64,000 bases of DNA, from positions 248,001 to 312,000 of the forward strand of contig NC_017461.1 of assembly GCF_000258425.1 (NCBI RefSeq), written 5' to 3'. A program made the translations under genes and the position numbers. The notes under the pieces were generated by a model that was given only the letters and a program-made list of their open reading frames with translations, was not told the origin of the DNA and ran no database searches. Shown one piece after another: positions 1-8,243 of the stretch. Each line of letters begins with the position of its first letter. Positions within the stretch are counted from its first letter, which is position 1. This DNA comes from Fervidicoccus fontis Kam940 (lineage in GTDB: Archaea; Thermoproteota; Thermoprotei_A; Sulfolobales; Fervidicoccaceae).

Positions 1-2
1 TT

Positions 3-530
3 GTAAAAGAGGAAAGTGTGCTAGGAGACCCCATAAGTATTACTTCGAGAAGAGTTGGGCCTTTTGCGGGCAGAATTAGAGATACTGGAGTAATATTAGA
101 TCTAGCAATTCATGACATAGACCTCTCTCTAAGTCTCTTTGATAATGAACCTAAAGGAATAGATTCTTACAAGTACAATGTTTATAGCAAGGAGTACGAA
201 GACTCTTGCTTTATAATACTGAATTACGGAAAATTCCTCCACTTTATAGAGGCCAACAGAGTTACCCCATATAAAGAGAGGAAAGCTATATTTACAGGCA
301 CTAAAGGCATAGGTATAATAGATTATATGCAACAGTCATTAGAAGTATTTACTGGTCTATGGAAAATGGAAAGATCTGTTAACAAGAGAGAGCCTTTGGC
401 TGTTGAAGACGAAGCATTCCTTAATGCTGTTATTAAAAAAGAAAAAGTCCCTGTGACTTTTGAAGATGGAATTAGAAGCCTAGAAATCGCATTAAAGGCT
501 TTAGAAATAGCGAAAAATAACAATAAATAA
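3..530 (+). CDS. Gfo/Idh/MocA family NAD(P)-dependent oxidoreductase, 3' part
   Basis: The frame is open from the first bases of the window, so this is the C-terminal half (about 175 residues) of a protein whose family is usually 320-350 residues; the N-terminal Rossmann domain lies outside. The visible part begins with the stretch SRRVGPFAGRIRDTGVILD, followed by DLAIHDIDL, which is the conserved sugar-binding/catalytic region of the family (the HDxD histidine). The rest is the alpha/beta C-terminal domain. Members oxidise or reduce sugars, often UDP-N-acetyl sugars in archaea; the substrate here is not readable. A GTG at 18 is an internal Val, not the start. Confidence 0.85.
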   Translation, partial: VKEESVLGDPISITSRRVGPFAGRIRDTGVILDLAIHDIDLSLSLFDNEPKGIDSYKYNVYSKEYEDSCFIILNYGKFLHFIEANRVTPYKERKAIFTGTKGIGIIDYMQQSLEVFTGLWKMERSVNKREPLAVEDEAFLNAVIKKEKVPVTFEDGIRSLEIALKALEIAKNNNK

Positions 531-545
531 TTTTTAATAAAGTTA

Positions 546-555
546 AGCTTATTTA
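546..555 (+). promoter_or_regulatory. TATA-like element before the 582-651 RNA candidate
   Basis: AGCTTATTTA resembles an archaeal TATA box and lies about 27-35 bases before position 582, the usual distance to a transcription start. This supports an independent transcript beginning at the 5' arm of the stem described next. No start-site data; the call rests on spacing and composition. Confidence 0.35.
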
Positions 556-581
556 TTTGCACTGACTTATTAATGATATTA

Positions 582-651
582 GCCCGCTAGTCTCACGTCC
601 TCAGAAACGCCATAAGGCGGATGAAGATGAAAGAGGAACGGTTAAGCGGGC
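582..651 (+). ncRNA. candidate structured small RNA (H/ACA-like fold)
   Basis: A 70-nt GC-rich island in AT-rich DNA. A 7-bp terminal stem pairs GCCCGCT (582-588) with AGCGGGC (645-651). Inside it CGTCCTC pairs with GAGGAACG with one bulged A, and CGCC-ATAA-GGCG forms an apical hairpin. The internal loops (7 nt left, 4 nt right) between the first two helices look like a pseudouridylation pocket, and the purine-rich GATGAAGATGA strand could form a kink-turn. The stem is followed by AAA rather than a clear ACA box. No tRNA T-arm is present. It could also be an unknown RNA class, or a structure in the 3' end of the converging gene. Confidence 0.4.
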
Positions 652-658
652 AAAATTC

Positions 659-1838
659 TCAATCTAACAAATCTGAGTATATAGCTTTCTTAAGCTTTTT
701 TCTATATTCTTTATCTCTGATCAGCTTTAAAGACATTGTCAAGAAAAGCTTTGGGGAAAAAATAGGAAATAGAATAAAATTTTGGTGTTCATCGTAATCT
801 ATTGCTTTGCTGGATATTATCGAATAATTTTTAGATATGAAGCTAATTGTTTCATCTAATAATTCCTGATTACTTGGATTATGAAATACTCTAGAAATCC
901 TCTCCTGTTTTTTCAGCTCTCTAAGGACATTAAAAATATTGCTTTTTATTTTTTCAAACACGTCCTCACAATTTATTCGCGTTACGTCAAAGTTTAAAGC
1001 CTTACTTATGCCATATATACCACCACCACTAAGCGGCTTCGACATTCCGAGAGCATCTCCAATTGCTATGACTTTTTTTGGAAATGCTACAGCTTCAGGT
1101 AAAGATACATTTATGACTCCGCCGTAGCTTTTTACAATTTTTATCCTATTATTCCCAAATAGTTCGTTCTCAAACTTATTAAGCGATAGCGGTATTTTTT
1201 TAGGGTCAAGAGACCCCAGTCCCAAAATGAATGTTCCTCTATTTAATGGAACTTTCCAGCTGAAAAATCCTGGAGAAAGATAATGATTAAAATAAACAGA
1301 AATATAATTTTCTTCTTTTATATTTCCCTCAATTTCAATAAGTCTGTTGATTCCTATTATTTGACTTGTTCTTTTATGCAAAAAAGGAGGAGGATTTTGC
1401 TGTATTGAGTTTCCCCAAGCTAACACTATATTATTAAAATCTTCAATTTTTTTCGTAGAAAAGTTGTAAAATCTGTCATGATCAACTAAAGCTACCTTTG
1501 TCTTTAAATAAACATTAACTCCTAATCCTTCAGCTATTTTTAACAGCTTTTTTTCCAAGCAAACTCTGTCAATACTGAATATTGGCTCATTTAGTTTTAA
1601 TTTAATGCTTTCACCATTTGAATTAAAAAAAAGCGATCTCTGTAAATTCTTTTTTGATACACTCATCTATTGGCGCATTCATCATCTTTAATGTCTTCTT
1701 GGAAACTATGCCTGTACAGTGCTCAGGGAGGCCCACTTCTGTATGCTCTTCATATAAATAAACATTGCAACCTGATTCGGAGAGTCTTATAGAAGTAAGG
1801 AGGCCTGATATGCCTCCACCTATTACACCTGTTTTCAA
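659..1838 (-). CDS. geranylgeranyl reductase family FAD-dependent oxidoreductase, reading frame interrupted
   Basis: The N-terminal part (1838-1623) carries the FAD-binding motif GVIGGGISGLLTSIRL and the GLPEHCTG segment typical of geranylgeranyl reductases. The C-terminal part (1666-659) continues with the PIFSIDR segment and the AIGDALGMSKPLSGGGI FAD motif. The two parts are in different frames and overlap at a run of eight T (minus strand, 1625-1632); with seven T the protein reads through as EIAFFNSNGE, about 392 residues, the family's usual length. TTG at 1838 is the likely start: AAGGTG precedes it by a good distance and the FAD motif follows at once. Family members saturate the isoprenoid chains of archaeal lipids. 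The break may be a sequencing error, a real frameshift, or slippage. Confidence 0.7.
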
Positions 1839-1849
1839 AAAATACACCT

Positions 1850-2806
1850 TTATGGAAAAACGTTTAAGCTCCTGTATATTGTAATTTTTCTTGATTCTTC
1901 TTCTAGCAAAAGCCAATCATCATAGCTCATCTTCCAATCTGCGGCACCAACATTTTCTATAACTTGTTCAGGATTCTTCGCTCCTGGAATTACTATCACA
2001 TTATCATATGAAGTGAGGAGCCAGTTTAGCGATACTTGCGAGGGAATTTTTCCGTATTTTTCTGCAATTCCTTTAACAAGATCTATTAGCGGCATAATAT
2101 TTTTAAAGTTCTCAGGATAGAAGATGGGCTCATTCTGTCTTACATCAGAGAATTTAGGAAGATTTTCTGCTGTATATTTTCCGGAAAGGGCTCCTTTTGC
2201 GAGAGGACTCCATGCTATTATTGACATATCGTTTTGTAAAGCATGCGGTATTATTTCTTTTTCCGCATCCCTTTCAATCAAATTATATCTTACTTGATTG
2301 CTTACTACTTCTTCCCTAGAAAGGCAGAAGTTTGCCTCTTCAACTAATATTGAAGGAAAATTGCTAACACCGATATATCTCACCAAACCCTGAATTACCA
2401 ATTTTTCCAAAGCCCTCATGTATTCGCATGTAGGTATATTATTCCAAAGAGGAGGAGAATGCACTTGAAGAAGGTCAATGCTCTCCTTTCTCAGTCTTCT
2501 TAAGCTTCCTCTTACAGCCCTCAATACGTCGTGATAGCCAAGCATCTCTCCGGGTATTTTAGTAGCTACAAATACTTTCTCTTTGAGATTGAGCTCCTCG
2601 AGAGCTCTCCCTACGAAATCTTCACTCTTCCCTCTTCCATATGCTATTGCAGTATCAATCATGTTTATCCCATTGTCAACTGCCGTACTGATAATCTTTT
2701 TTATCATCTCATAATCCAACAGTCCCCAAGATTCACTGAACTGCCAAGCTCCTAAACTTACAGCACTTATTTTTTCTTCTGTTGAACCTAAAGATCTGTA
2801 TTCCAT
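1850..2806 (-). CDS. aldo/keto reductase
   Basis: A full-length (318 aa) TIM-barrel NAD(P)H-dependent aldo/keto reductase. The catalytic tetrad is visible: Asp51 and Tyr56 in NMIDTAIAYG, Lys83 in VATK, His116 in LLQVHSPP. The C-terminal cofactor-binding stretch IVIPGAKNPEQVIENVGA is also present. Start ATG at 2806 has AAGGTGA seven bases upstream. The gene lies directly upstream of the interrupted geranylgeranyl-reductase-like gene with 11 bases between them, so the two are probably co-transcribed. The substrate is unknown; the family includes many broad carbonyl reductases. Confidence 0.9.
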   Translation of the reverse strand: MEYRSLGSTEEKISAVSLGAWQFSESWGLLDYEMIKKIISTAVDNGINMIDTAIAYGRGKSEDFVGRALEELNLKEKVFVATKIPGEMLGYHDVLRAVRGSLRRLRKESIDLLQVHSPPLWNNIPTCEYMRALEKLVIQGLVRYIGVSNFPSILVEEANFCLSREEVVSNQVRYNLIERDAEKEIIPHALQNDMSIIAWSPLAKGALSGKYTAENLPKFSDVRQNEPIFYPENFKNIMPLIDLVKGIAEKYGKIPSQVSLNWLLTSYDNVIVIPGAKNPEQVIENVGAADWKMSYDDWLLLEEESRKITIYRSLNVFP

Positions 2807-2907
2807 TTTTTCACCTTAAACATTATTTAATCTTCTTTCTAAAAAATTTATTTAAAAGTTCGAATAATAACCAATTAAACATAAAAAAATAAAAATGGTG
2901 TTATTTA

Positions 2908-4287
2908 ATGAAAACTCCTTGGAAAAAACCTTTTCCACCCAGATGCCTTACAATTGCCGGAAGTGATAGCGGAGGAGGGGCTGGGATACAAGCAGATCTC
3001 AAGACTTTTACAGTTCATGGAGTATATGGAATGGTTGCAATAACAAGCATTACAGCACAGAATACAAAAGAAGTAAGAGCTATTTATGATGTTTCTCCTG
3101 AAGTAGTTGCATCACAGATAGAAGCAGTTTCGGATGATATAGGAGTAGATGCGGCTAAAACAGGAATGCTAAGCAACAAGGAAATAATCCATGCAGTTTC
3201 CGGCGTTTTAAAAAAATACGACTTTCCTCTCGTTATCGATCCTGTTATGGTCGCTAAAAGCGGAGCTAAATTGCTGAAGGATGATGCTATTGAAGCGTTG
3301 AAAAATGAGCTTTTACCGAGGGCGAAAATTGTTACTCCAAATAGAATGGAAGCTGAAATTCTTTCCAATGAAAAAATACAAACTATTGATGATGCTATAA
3401 AAGCTGCAAAAAAAATAAAAAAAGAATATGTTCCTGAAGCCGTTGTCGTGAAGGGAGGTCATATTTCAGAAGATAGTAAATATGCTGTTGACGTCTTGTA
3501 CGTTGAAGACCACGCAATTCTACTAGAAGGTGAGAGGGTTAATGGATGTACTCATGGGACAGGTTGTAGCTTTAGTGCTTCTATAGCTGCTAATTTAGCC
3601 TGGGGATACGATATTATTGAAGCTGTAAAAAATGCGAAAGAATTCATTACTCATTCAATAAAAACTGGCATTAATTACGGAAGTGGACATTGCCCTGTAA
3701 ATTCTTCATCTTGGATATACATTCCTGCAGAGAAGTTCAATATAATAAAAAATCTTGAGCAAGCAGTAAGTCTTTTAGTAGATAATAGTGAGGAATTCGT
3801 TAAGTATTACCCGGAAGTTGGCATTAATTTAGCAATGAGCCTTCCTTCATGGTACGTAAAAGATGAAAATGATGTAGCAGGGATTCCTGGGAGAATAATA
3901 AGAATTGGAAAGAAGCTAGAGGCGTGTTATAAGCCTGAATTTGGAGCTTCGAAGCATGTAGCAAAAAGCATTATAGCAATTCAGAAGCACGACCCCTCAA
4001 TTAGAGCAGCTATGAATTTAGTATATGATGAGAGTTTCTTAGAAAATGCCGAAAGGCTTGGATACATCATTTCAGGATTTGACAGAAAGTTTGAACCTGA
4101 AGATGTCAAGAAAACTGAAGGAGCCACCACACCATGGGGCATTGATTTTGCAATCAAAAAAATTGGGAAGGTGCCTGATATCATATATGATGTAGGAGAG
4201 CCTGGAAAAGAAGCATTAGTCTTCATATTTGGACAAAGCGCTAAGGATGTAGTAGAAAAAGCGCTTAGGATTATAAGAAGTAATTAA
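2908..4287 (+). CDS. thiDN: bifunctional HMP/HMP-P kinase and thiamine-phosphate synthase (ThiD-ThiN)
   Basis: Residues 1 to about 270 are ThiD (ribokinase fold): CLTIAGSDSGGGAGIQADLK near the start, DPVMVAKSG, TPNRMEAE and the anion hole NGCTHGTGCSFSASIA. Residues from about 275 to 459 are a ThiN domain, with the characteristic PGRIIRIG, ACYKPEFGASKHVA and ATTPWGIDFAI stretches. ThiD phosphorylates hydroxymethylpyrimidine twice; ThiN joins it to the thiazole phosphate, replacing ThiE in many archaea. GGTG ends eight bases before ATG 2908. No TPP-riboswitch-like sequence is seen upstream. Transcribed divergently from the aldo/keto reductase. Confidence 0.95.
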   Translation: MKTPWKKPFPPRCLTIAGSDSGGGAGIQADLKTFTVHGVYGMVAITSITAQNTKEVRAIYDVSPEVVASQIEAVSDDIGVDAAKTGMLSNKEIIHAVSGVLKKYDFPLVIDPVMVAKSGAKLLKDDAIEALKNELLPRAKIVTPNRMEAEILSNEKIQTIDDAIKAAKKIKKEYVPEAVVVKGGHISEDSKYAVDVLYVEDHAILLEGERVNGCTHGTGCSFSASIAANLAWGYDIIEAVKNAKEFITHSIKTGINYGSGHCPVNSSSWIYIPAEKFNIIKNLEQAVSLLVDNSEEFVKYYPEVGINLAMSLPSWYVKDENDVAGIPGRIIRIGKKLEACYKPEFGASKHVAKSIIAIQKHDPSIRAAMNLVYDESFLENAERLGYIISGFDRKFEPEDVKKTEGATTPWGIDFAIKKIGKVPDIIYDVGEPGKEALVFIFGQSAKDVVEKALRIIRSN

Positions 4288-4342
4288 TAAGAGAAAAACA
4301 TATTTTATTTTCTCACTTTATATAATAATAAGGTGGTTTCTT

Positions 4343-5026
4343 TTGAACAACTGTTTAAAGATTTTTTACCATGGACATTCATGCTTTGAAGTAAAAACTG
4401 GTTCAAATTCAATTTTATTTGATCCTCATCCAGGAGAAAGCATAGGGCTAAAGCCCATTGAAACAAAAGCAGACATCGTTTTAATAACGCACGAACATTT
4501 TGATCACAACGCAAAAGAAAATGTAGTTAAAGAAAACACACAAGTACTTTCGTCATATTTTGGAGAAAAAAGACTAAATGCTAATGCAGAAGAAATCTTC
4601 GTTAAAGGTTTTAAACTTCCACATGATAATCAAGGAGGAAGGAAAAGAGGTTTCGTTGCTGCATATCTTGTAAAGATAAGGAATTTCAAATTGCTTCATC
4701 TTGGAGATTTAGGAAGCGATATTTCCAATGAATTGCTAAATGAAGTTAAAAAAGAAAGGATTGACTTTCTATTTATCCCTGTGGGAGGATACTACACAAT
4801 AGGTCCTCAAGAGGCATGGGAGATTTCAAAAAAAATAAACCCGGAATATATAGTTCCTATGCATTATTGGAGAAAGAATATGAATTTGCCAATAAGTCCT
4901 CTAAGTGATTTTCTGAAATTTGTCAATGTTAAAAGAACTGAAACTACAAATCCATTTGAATATTGCAAAGACATAGAGAAAATTGAAAGAGAAATGGAAG
5001 TACTTTTATTTAAAGAATACTACTAA
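4343..5026 (+). CDS. metallo-beta-lactamase fold hydrolase (UlaG/UPF0173-like)
   Basis: 227 residues. N-terminal YHGHSCFEV, then the metal-binding signature ITHEHFDHNA, later GDLGSD and MHYWRKN for the remaining ligands; this order is that of the small UlaG-like/UPF0173 metallo-beta-lactamase-fold proteins. The start is TTG 4343, preceded by AAGGTGG. It follows thiDN by 55 bases on the same strand. The substrate is not predictable; relatives include lactonases and general phosphodiesterase-like enzymes. Confidence 0.8.
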   Translation: MNNCLKIFYHGHSCFEVKTGSNSILFDPHPGESIGLKPIETKADIVLITHEHFDHNAKENVVKENTQVLSSYFGEKRLNANAEEIFVKGFKLPHDNQGGRKRGFVAAYLVKIRNFKLLHLGDLGSDISNELLNEVKKERIDFLFIPVGGYYTIGPQEAWEISKKINPEYIVPMHYWRKNMNLPISPLSDFLKFVNVKRTETTNPFEYCKDIEKIEREMEVLLFKEYY

Positions 5027-5030
5027 TTCT

Positions 5031-5213
5031 TTAATCTTCAATTATTTTTATTCTCGGTTTTTTAACCGCAGACTCTTTTTCCGCTTTCGAGAGATACATT
5101 ATTATAGCTTTTCGTATTATATCGCTTCTATTTGTACCGCTTTCCTGCGCAAGCATGTCTATTCTTTCCAGCAATTCTTCATCTAGCTTAAATGTAATAA
5201 TTTTCATCGTCAT
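5031..5213 (-). CDS. ribbon-helix-helix (CopG/Arc family) DNA-binding protein
   Basis: A 60-residue protein whose residues 3-45 match the ribbon-helix-helix pattern: a short beta strand KIITFKLDEELL, helix LERIDMLAQESG, turn TNRSDIIR and helix KAIIMYLSKAE. The basic tail KKPRIKI may contact DNA or RNA. Such proteins act as dimeric repressors or antitoxins. Either ATG at 5213 or the one two codons later could start it; GGGGT lies just upstream. It faces a second ribbon-helix-helix gene (5357-5728) across a shared promoter region. No toxin-like partner is adjacent. Confidence 0.75.
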   Translation of the reverse strand: MTMKIITFKLDEELLERIDMLAQESGTNRSDIIRKAIIMYLSKAEKESAVKKPRIKIIED

Positions 5214-5310
5214 TTTTACCCCTATAAATAAGTAATGTCTACAATGTTTTATTTAATTATTTGATCGAGTATTACCTTATTAGTAATTAAATAAAAAGAC
5301 TAATGGCAAT

Positions 5311-5320
5311 ACTATATATA
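5311..5320 (+). promoter_or_regulatory. TATA box of the 5357-5728 gene
   Basis: CTATATATAC sits 37-46 bases upstream of the ATG at 5357, which leaves a leader of about 15-20 bases containing the ribosome binding site GGAAGGG. This placement shows that the in-frame ATG at 5303 lies upstream of transcription and is not the start. Confidence 0.55.
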
Positions 5321-5356
5321 CTTGTATTTCAGTATTTTTCTTGGAAGGGAAAGACT

Positions 5357-5728
5357 ATGCCAACAGTTCATCTTTCTATCTCAGATAAGCTGTATGATGA
5401 GCTCAGAGAGATAGCTGAAGAATATGGCATCCAAATAACAGACCTAATTAAAGTATTTATTAAAAATAATTTAAAAGCAGCAAGACGGGGTACTTTATCT
5501 CCAGATAATGAGGATACTGAAAAATTGGAAGAATTGGAAGAAAAGATTGAACAAATTTCAAGCCAAATAATTCAACTTAATAAGTTTACAGAAAGACAGT
5601 TAAAAATACAAAACTCTATGATCAAAGCTTTGGAAGAAAAAGTTTCTAACTTAGAGCTTATAATTGATGAGCTGGAAGAAAAAATGGATAATGAAAAACC
5701 TTACATTGAACCAGAAATCATGAAATAA
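5357..5728 (+). CDS. ribbon-helix-helix protein with C-terminal coiled coil
   Basis: 123 residues. Residues 1-45 read as a ribbon-helix-helix DNA-binding domain (PTVHLSISDKLYDELREIAE, then ITDLIKVFIKNNLKAA). Residues about 55-110 are strongly heptad-like (EDTEKLEELEEKIEQISSQI and so on) and should form a coiled coil. The design, DNA-binding domain plus a multimerising helix, suggests a chromatin or regulatory protein. Start at ATG 5357 is set by GGAAGGG just upstream and by the TATA box. It is divergent from the smaller ribbon-helix-helix gene. Confidence 0.75.
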   Translation: MPTVHLSISDKLYDELREIAEEYGIQITDLIKVFIKNNLKAARRGTLSPDNEDTEKLEELEEKIEQISSQIIQLNKFTERQLKIQNSMIKALEEKVSNLELIIDELEEKMDNEKPYIEPEIMK

Positions 5729-5833
5729 ACTTGTTAAGTTCGCTGATAGTAAATCAACTTTTAGCTGAAATTGAGCTCGGTAGTAGAAAAAATTATAAAA
5801 GGGTTGAATACAATAATTAAAAACTGATACCGC

Positions 5834-5852
5834 AAGCCTTGTTAAAAGGCTT
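5834..5852 (+). repeat. inverted repeat abutting the tRNA-Tyr 5' end
   Basis: AAGCCTT (5834-5840), loop GTTAA, AAGGCTT (5846-5852): a perfect 7-bp stem ending at the base before tRNA position 1. It could be part of the tRNA leader and influence RNase P processing, or chance in an AT-rich leader. Confidence 0.5.
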
Positions 5853-5962
5853 CCCCCCGTAGCTCAGCGGTAGAGCGGCCGGCTGTAGTGAGACGGCCTC
5901 CGAATTAAGGAGGAAGATCTGCCGAAACCGGCAGGTCCCGGGTTCGATGCCCGGCGGGGGGA
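5853..5962 (+). tRNA. tRNA-Tyr (GUA) with a 38-nt intron
   Basis: Acceptor arms CCCCCCG (5853-5859) and CGGGGGG (5955-5961), discriminator A5962, no encoded CCA. D arm GCTC...GAGC, anticodon stem GCCGG/CCGGC, anticodon GTA at 5885-5887, T arm CCGGG-TTCGATG-CCCGG. The intron occupies about 5889-5926, between positions 37 and 38, the canonical archaeal site cut by the bulge-helix-bulge splicing endonuclease. The mature tRNA would be 72 nt. Confidence 0.95.
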
Positions 5963-6085
5963 CTCTTCCCCCCAGTCAGCCTTTGAAAATTTCTTAAAAA
6001 TTGAAAAGCTTTTAAACTATACTTGATTTGGGAAAGCATAAACTTAACTAATAACTATTCTAAAAAATGCAAAATGGTGATTTTT

Positions 6086-7021
6086 TTGAGCGATGTGGCT
6101 ATTAAGGCAGAGGATGTATGGAAGATTTATAATCAGAATCACACTGACGAAGTTATTGCCTTAAGAGGTTTGAATTTAGAAATAAAAAAAGGAACGATCA
6201 CAACTCTTTTAGGAAAGAATGGGGCTGGAAAGACTACATTTTTAAGAATTATTGCAACGCAGTTAATTCCTACAAAAGGAAATATTAGCGTTTTAGGATA
6301 TGATGTGATTAAAGATGTTTGGAAAATAAGAGAAAAAATAGCTGTAATACCTCAGGACGCTAAACCTCTACTTTTCCCTTCTCCATTGGAGTTCATAAGC
6401 TCTTTTCTGGTAATGAGGGGGTATTCATTTTCTGATGCTAGAAAAAGAGCAAAGGAAACGCTCAGCGAATTAGAAATTCCTGAAGAATATTGGAATAGAG
6501 CTGCTTGGGATTTAAGCGGTGGATATCAAAGGAGACTTCTTCTAGCCGCAGTAATGGCAAGTGACTCTGAACTAATATTACTCGATGAGCCTAGCGTAGG
6601 ATTAGACCCTATTGCAAGGATGGAGCTTTGGGGAAAAATAACTCTGTTGAAAAAAATGGGAAAAACTGTTCTTCTCACAACGCATTATATGGAAGAGGCA
6701 GAAATGCTCAGCGATCATGTAATTATAATCGACAAAGGAAAGAAGATTTTAGAGGGAAATCCTAAAGAGTTAATAAACAGTTTTAAATGGAAGCATAAGA
6801 TTGAAGTTCTTGACGAATGCGATATAAGCTTAATGAAGAAAATGGGTGTACTATTCGGTTCAAGACCTCCTTTTGTCATTTATCTAAACTCTTCCATTGA
6901 TTCTGTTTTAGAAGAACTAAATTCAAATGGCTGCAGGGCTTCTGCTTCCCTAACAACACTTGAGGATGTATTTCTGTATGCTGTAGGTGAGGAAAAATGG
7001 AGCATAATAAAAGAAGAATAA
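6086..7021 (+). CDS. ABC transporter ATP-binding protein (ABC-2 type exporter)
   Basis: Nucleotide-binding subunit with Walker A LLGKNGAGKTT, Q loop VIPQD, signature DLSGGYQRRL, Walker B LILLDEPSVGLD and switch histidine TTHYMEEAE. The domain is followed by about 85 residues of the C-terminal region common in drug/antibiotic-type ABC-2 ATPases. The TTG at 6086 is chosen as start because GGTGA lies five bases upstream; ATG 6074 and ATG-like codons further up have no ribosome binding site. A TATA-like TTTAAACTA is at about 6011. The following permease gene overlaps the 3' end by 25 bases, so the two form one transporter. Confidence 0.88.
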   Translation: MSDVAIKAEDVWKIYNQNHTDEVIALRGLNLEIKKGTITTLLGKNGAGKTTFLRIIATQLIPTKGNISVLGYDVIKDVWKIREKIAVIPQDAKPLLFPSPLEFISSFLVMRGYSFSDARKRAKETLSELEIPEEYWNRAAWDLSGGYQRRLLLAAVMASDSELILLDEPSVGLDPIARMELWGKITLLKKMGKTVLLTTHYMEEAEMLSDHVIIIDKGKKILEGNPKELINSFKWKHKIEVLDECDISLMKKMGVLFGSRPPFVIYLNSSIDSVLEELNSNGCRASASLTTLEDVFLYAVGEEKWSIIKEE

Positions 7022-7758
7022 TATTGCAACTTAGAGGAGCTATATCTCTGGGTTGGCTAAACGGTGTTGTAGCTGCAAGGAGAAATCCGCTTTGGATAAT
7101 AAGTAATTTGATACCTCCTATTACATTCCTTATACTAATGAAGATATATGCAAGGCCGGAGATGGTGGAATACGCGCTGATTGGAGGTTTTATAATGATC
7201 ATCGCATCAAATGCGATAGGACTTATGGGGGATACCGTTTTTTATAAGAGGGAAGTTAAATTCCAGGATATGATAGTAGCAAGCCCTATGACGCCTGTGG
7301 CATATATGTTCGGTCTTGTGCTTAGTGGAGCTTTCTTCTCTATACCTGGCATAACGTTATTTTTAATATTAATGGCTTATTATCATCTGCTCTCTTTCGT
7401 AGCTTTTGGAGTAATAATACTTTCTAGCATTTTATCTCTAGTAGCACTTTCTGGACTAGCATTCACATTAGCAACTTTCGTCAAAGAGCCAAGATTCGTA
7501 TGGCCTCTCTCTGGAATTTTGTCCTTTTTAATCTCTGTACTTCCTCCCGTTTACTATCCTTGGATCCTGTTAAACAAGTGGCTTGCAGTTATCTCCATGT
7601 TTATTCCTTCTAGTTCTGCTGCCGCTTTATTTCAAAAACACTTGGGATTGACTTCATCATTGCCCATGAATGAATTATTTATATGGATAATTTTAATAGT
7701 AGAATCCTTACTATTATTAGAGGTTGCCATGAAGCTCAGTAATTGGAGAGAATCGTGA
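6997..7758 (+). CDS. ABC-2 type transporter permease
   Basis: 253 residues with about six hydrophobic segments, beginning with an amphipathic N-terminus and containing the ABC-2 pattern around LMGDTVFYKREVKFQDMIVA, which is the coupling region, and FTLATFVKEPRFVWPLSGIL. It overlaps the ATPase gene upstream and partners it, probably as a homodimeric exporter. Substrate unknown; such pairs export lipids, drugs or polysaccharides. Confidence 0.85.
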   Translation: MEHNKRRIILQLRGAISLGWLNGVVAARRNPLWIISNLIPPITFLILMKIYARPEMVEYALIGGFIMIIASNAIGLMGDTVFYKREVKFQDMIVASPMTPVAYMFGLVLSGAFFSIPGITLFLILMAYYHLLSFVAFGVIILSSILSLVALSGLAFTLATFVKEPRFVWPLSGILSFLISVLPPVYYPWILLNKWLAVISMFIPSSSAAALFQKHLGLTSSLPMNELFIWIILIVESLLLLEVAMKLSNWRES

Positions 7759-8189
7759 GGTGTTCGAAAATAACAATAAAGGTATTTTTTGATGGATTAT
7801 ATGTAAAAAAAGACGAGGAAGGTATAGGTACTTATGCTTTTGTAATATATAGGAACAAAGAGAAAATTTATGAGGAGATGGGTAAAGTTAGCAGAAAAGA
7901 AGGAAGGGTTACGAATAATGCTGCGGAATATATAGCTTTAGAAAAAGCACTTAGATGGATTATTGAAAGAGGACTTAATGATGAGAAAGTTATAATTTTG
8001 GGAGATTCTCAACTAGTTATAAGACAATTAAATGGGGAATATAAGATAAAAAGCGAAAATCTTTATCCTTTGTTCTTGCAAATTAAAAACTTGCTTAATA
8101 AATTTAAAGATGTTGAAATTTCATGGATACCAAGAGAAGAAAATCAGGAAGCCGATTTTCTGACAAAAAAGGCTTTAAGTCTAAAGTAA
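7755..8189 (+). CDS. rnhA: ribonuclease HI family protein
   Basis: Cleaves RNA in RNA/DNA hybrids. With the GTG at 7755 as start the four metal-binding carboxylates are Asp13 (VFFDG), Glu58 (NNAAEY), Asp84 (LGDSQLV) and Asp134 (NQEADFL), in the correct order and spacing for type 1 RNase H; length 144 aa is typical of the archaeal/Sulfolobus type. The GTGA overlaps the stop of the permease gene and GGAGA lies just upstream, so the TTG at 7743 is less likely to be the start. Co-transcribed with the ABC exporter, with no obvious functional link. Confidence 0.9.
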   Translation: MRCSKITIKVFFDGLYVKKDEEGIGTYAFVIYRNKEKIYEEMGKVSRKEGRVTNNAAEYIALEKALRWIIERGLNDEKVIILGDSQLVIRQLNGEYKIKSENLYPLFLQIKNLLNKFKDVEISWIPREENQEADFLTKKALSLK

Positions 8190-8243
8190 AAATAAAAATA
8201 ATCTTTAAAAATTTTAAACCCTTCTACAAACTTATTTGCCTTA

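Noticed and set aside
2822-2907. Possible TPP riboswitch before thiDN
   Set aside because: None of the conserved CUGAGA or ACCUGA cores is present; the leader is too short.
5303-5356. Upstream ATG extension of the coiled-coil ribbon-helix-helix protein
   Set aside because: The TATA box lies inside this stretch, and the true ribosome binding site precedes ATG 5357.
5031-5728. Toxin-antitoxin system around the two ribbon-helix-helix genes
   Set aside because: Neither gene has a neighbouring small toxin-like ORF; the neighbours are a metallo-beta-lactamase-fold gene and a tRNA.
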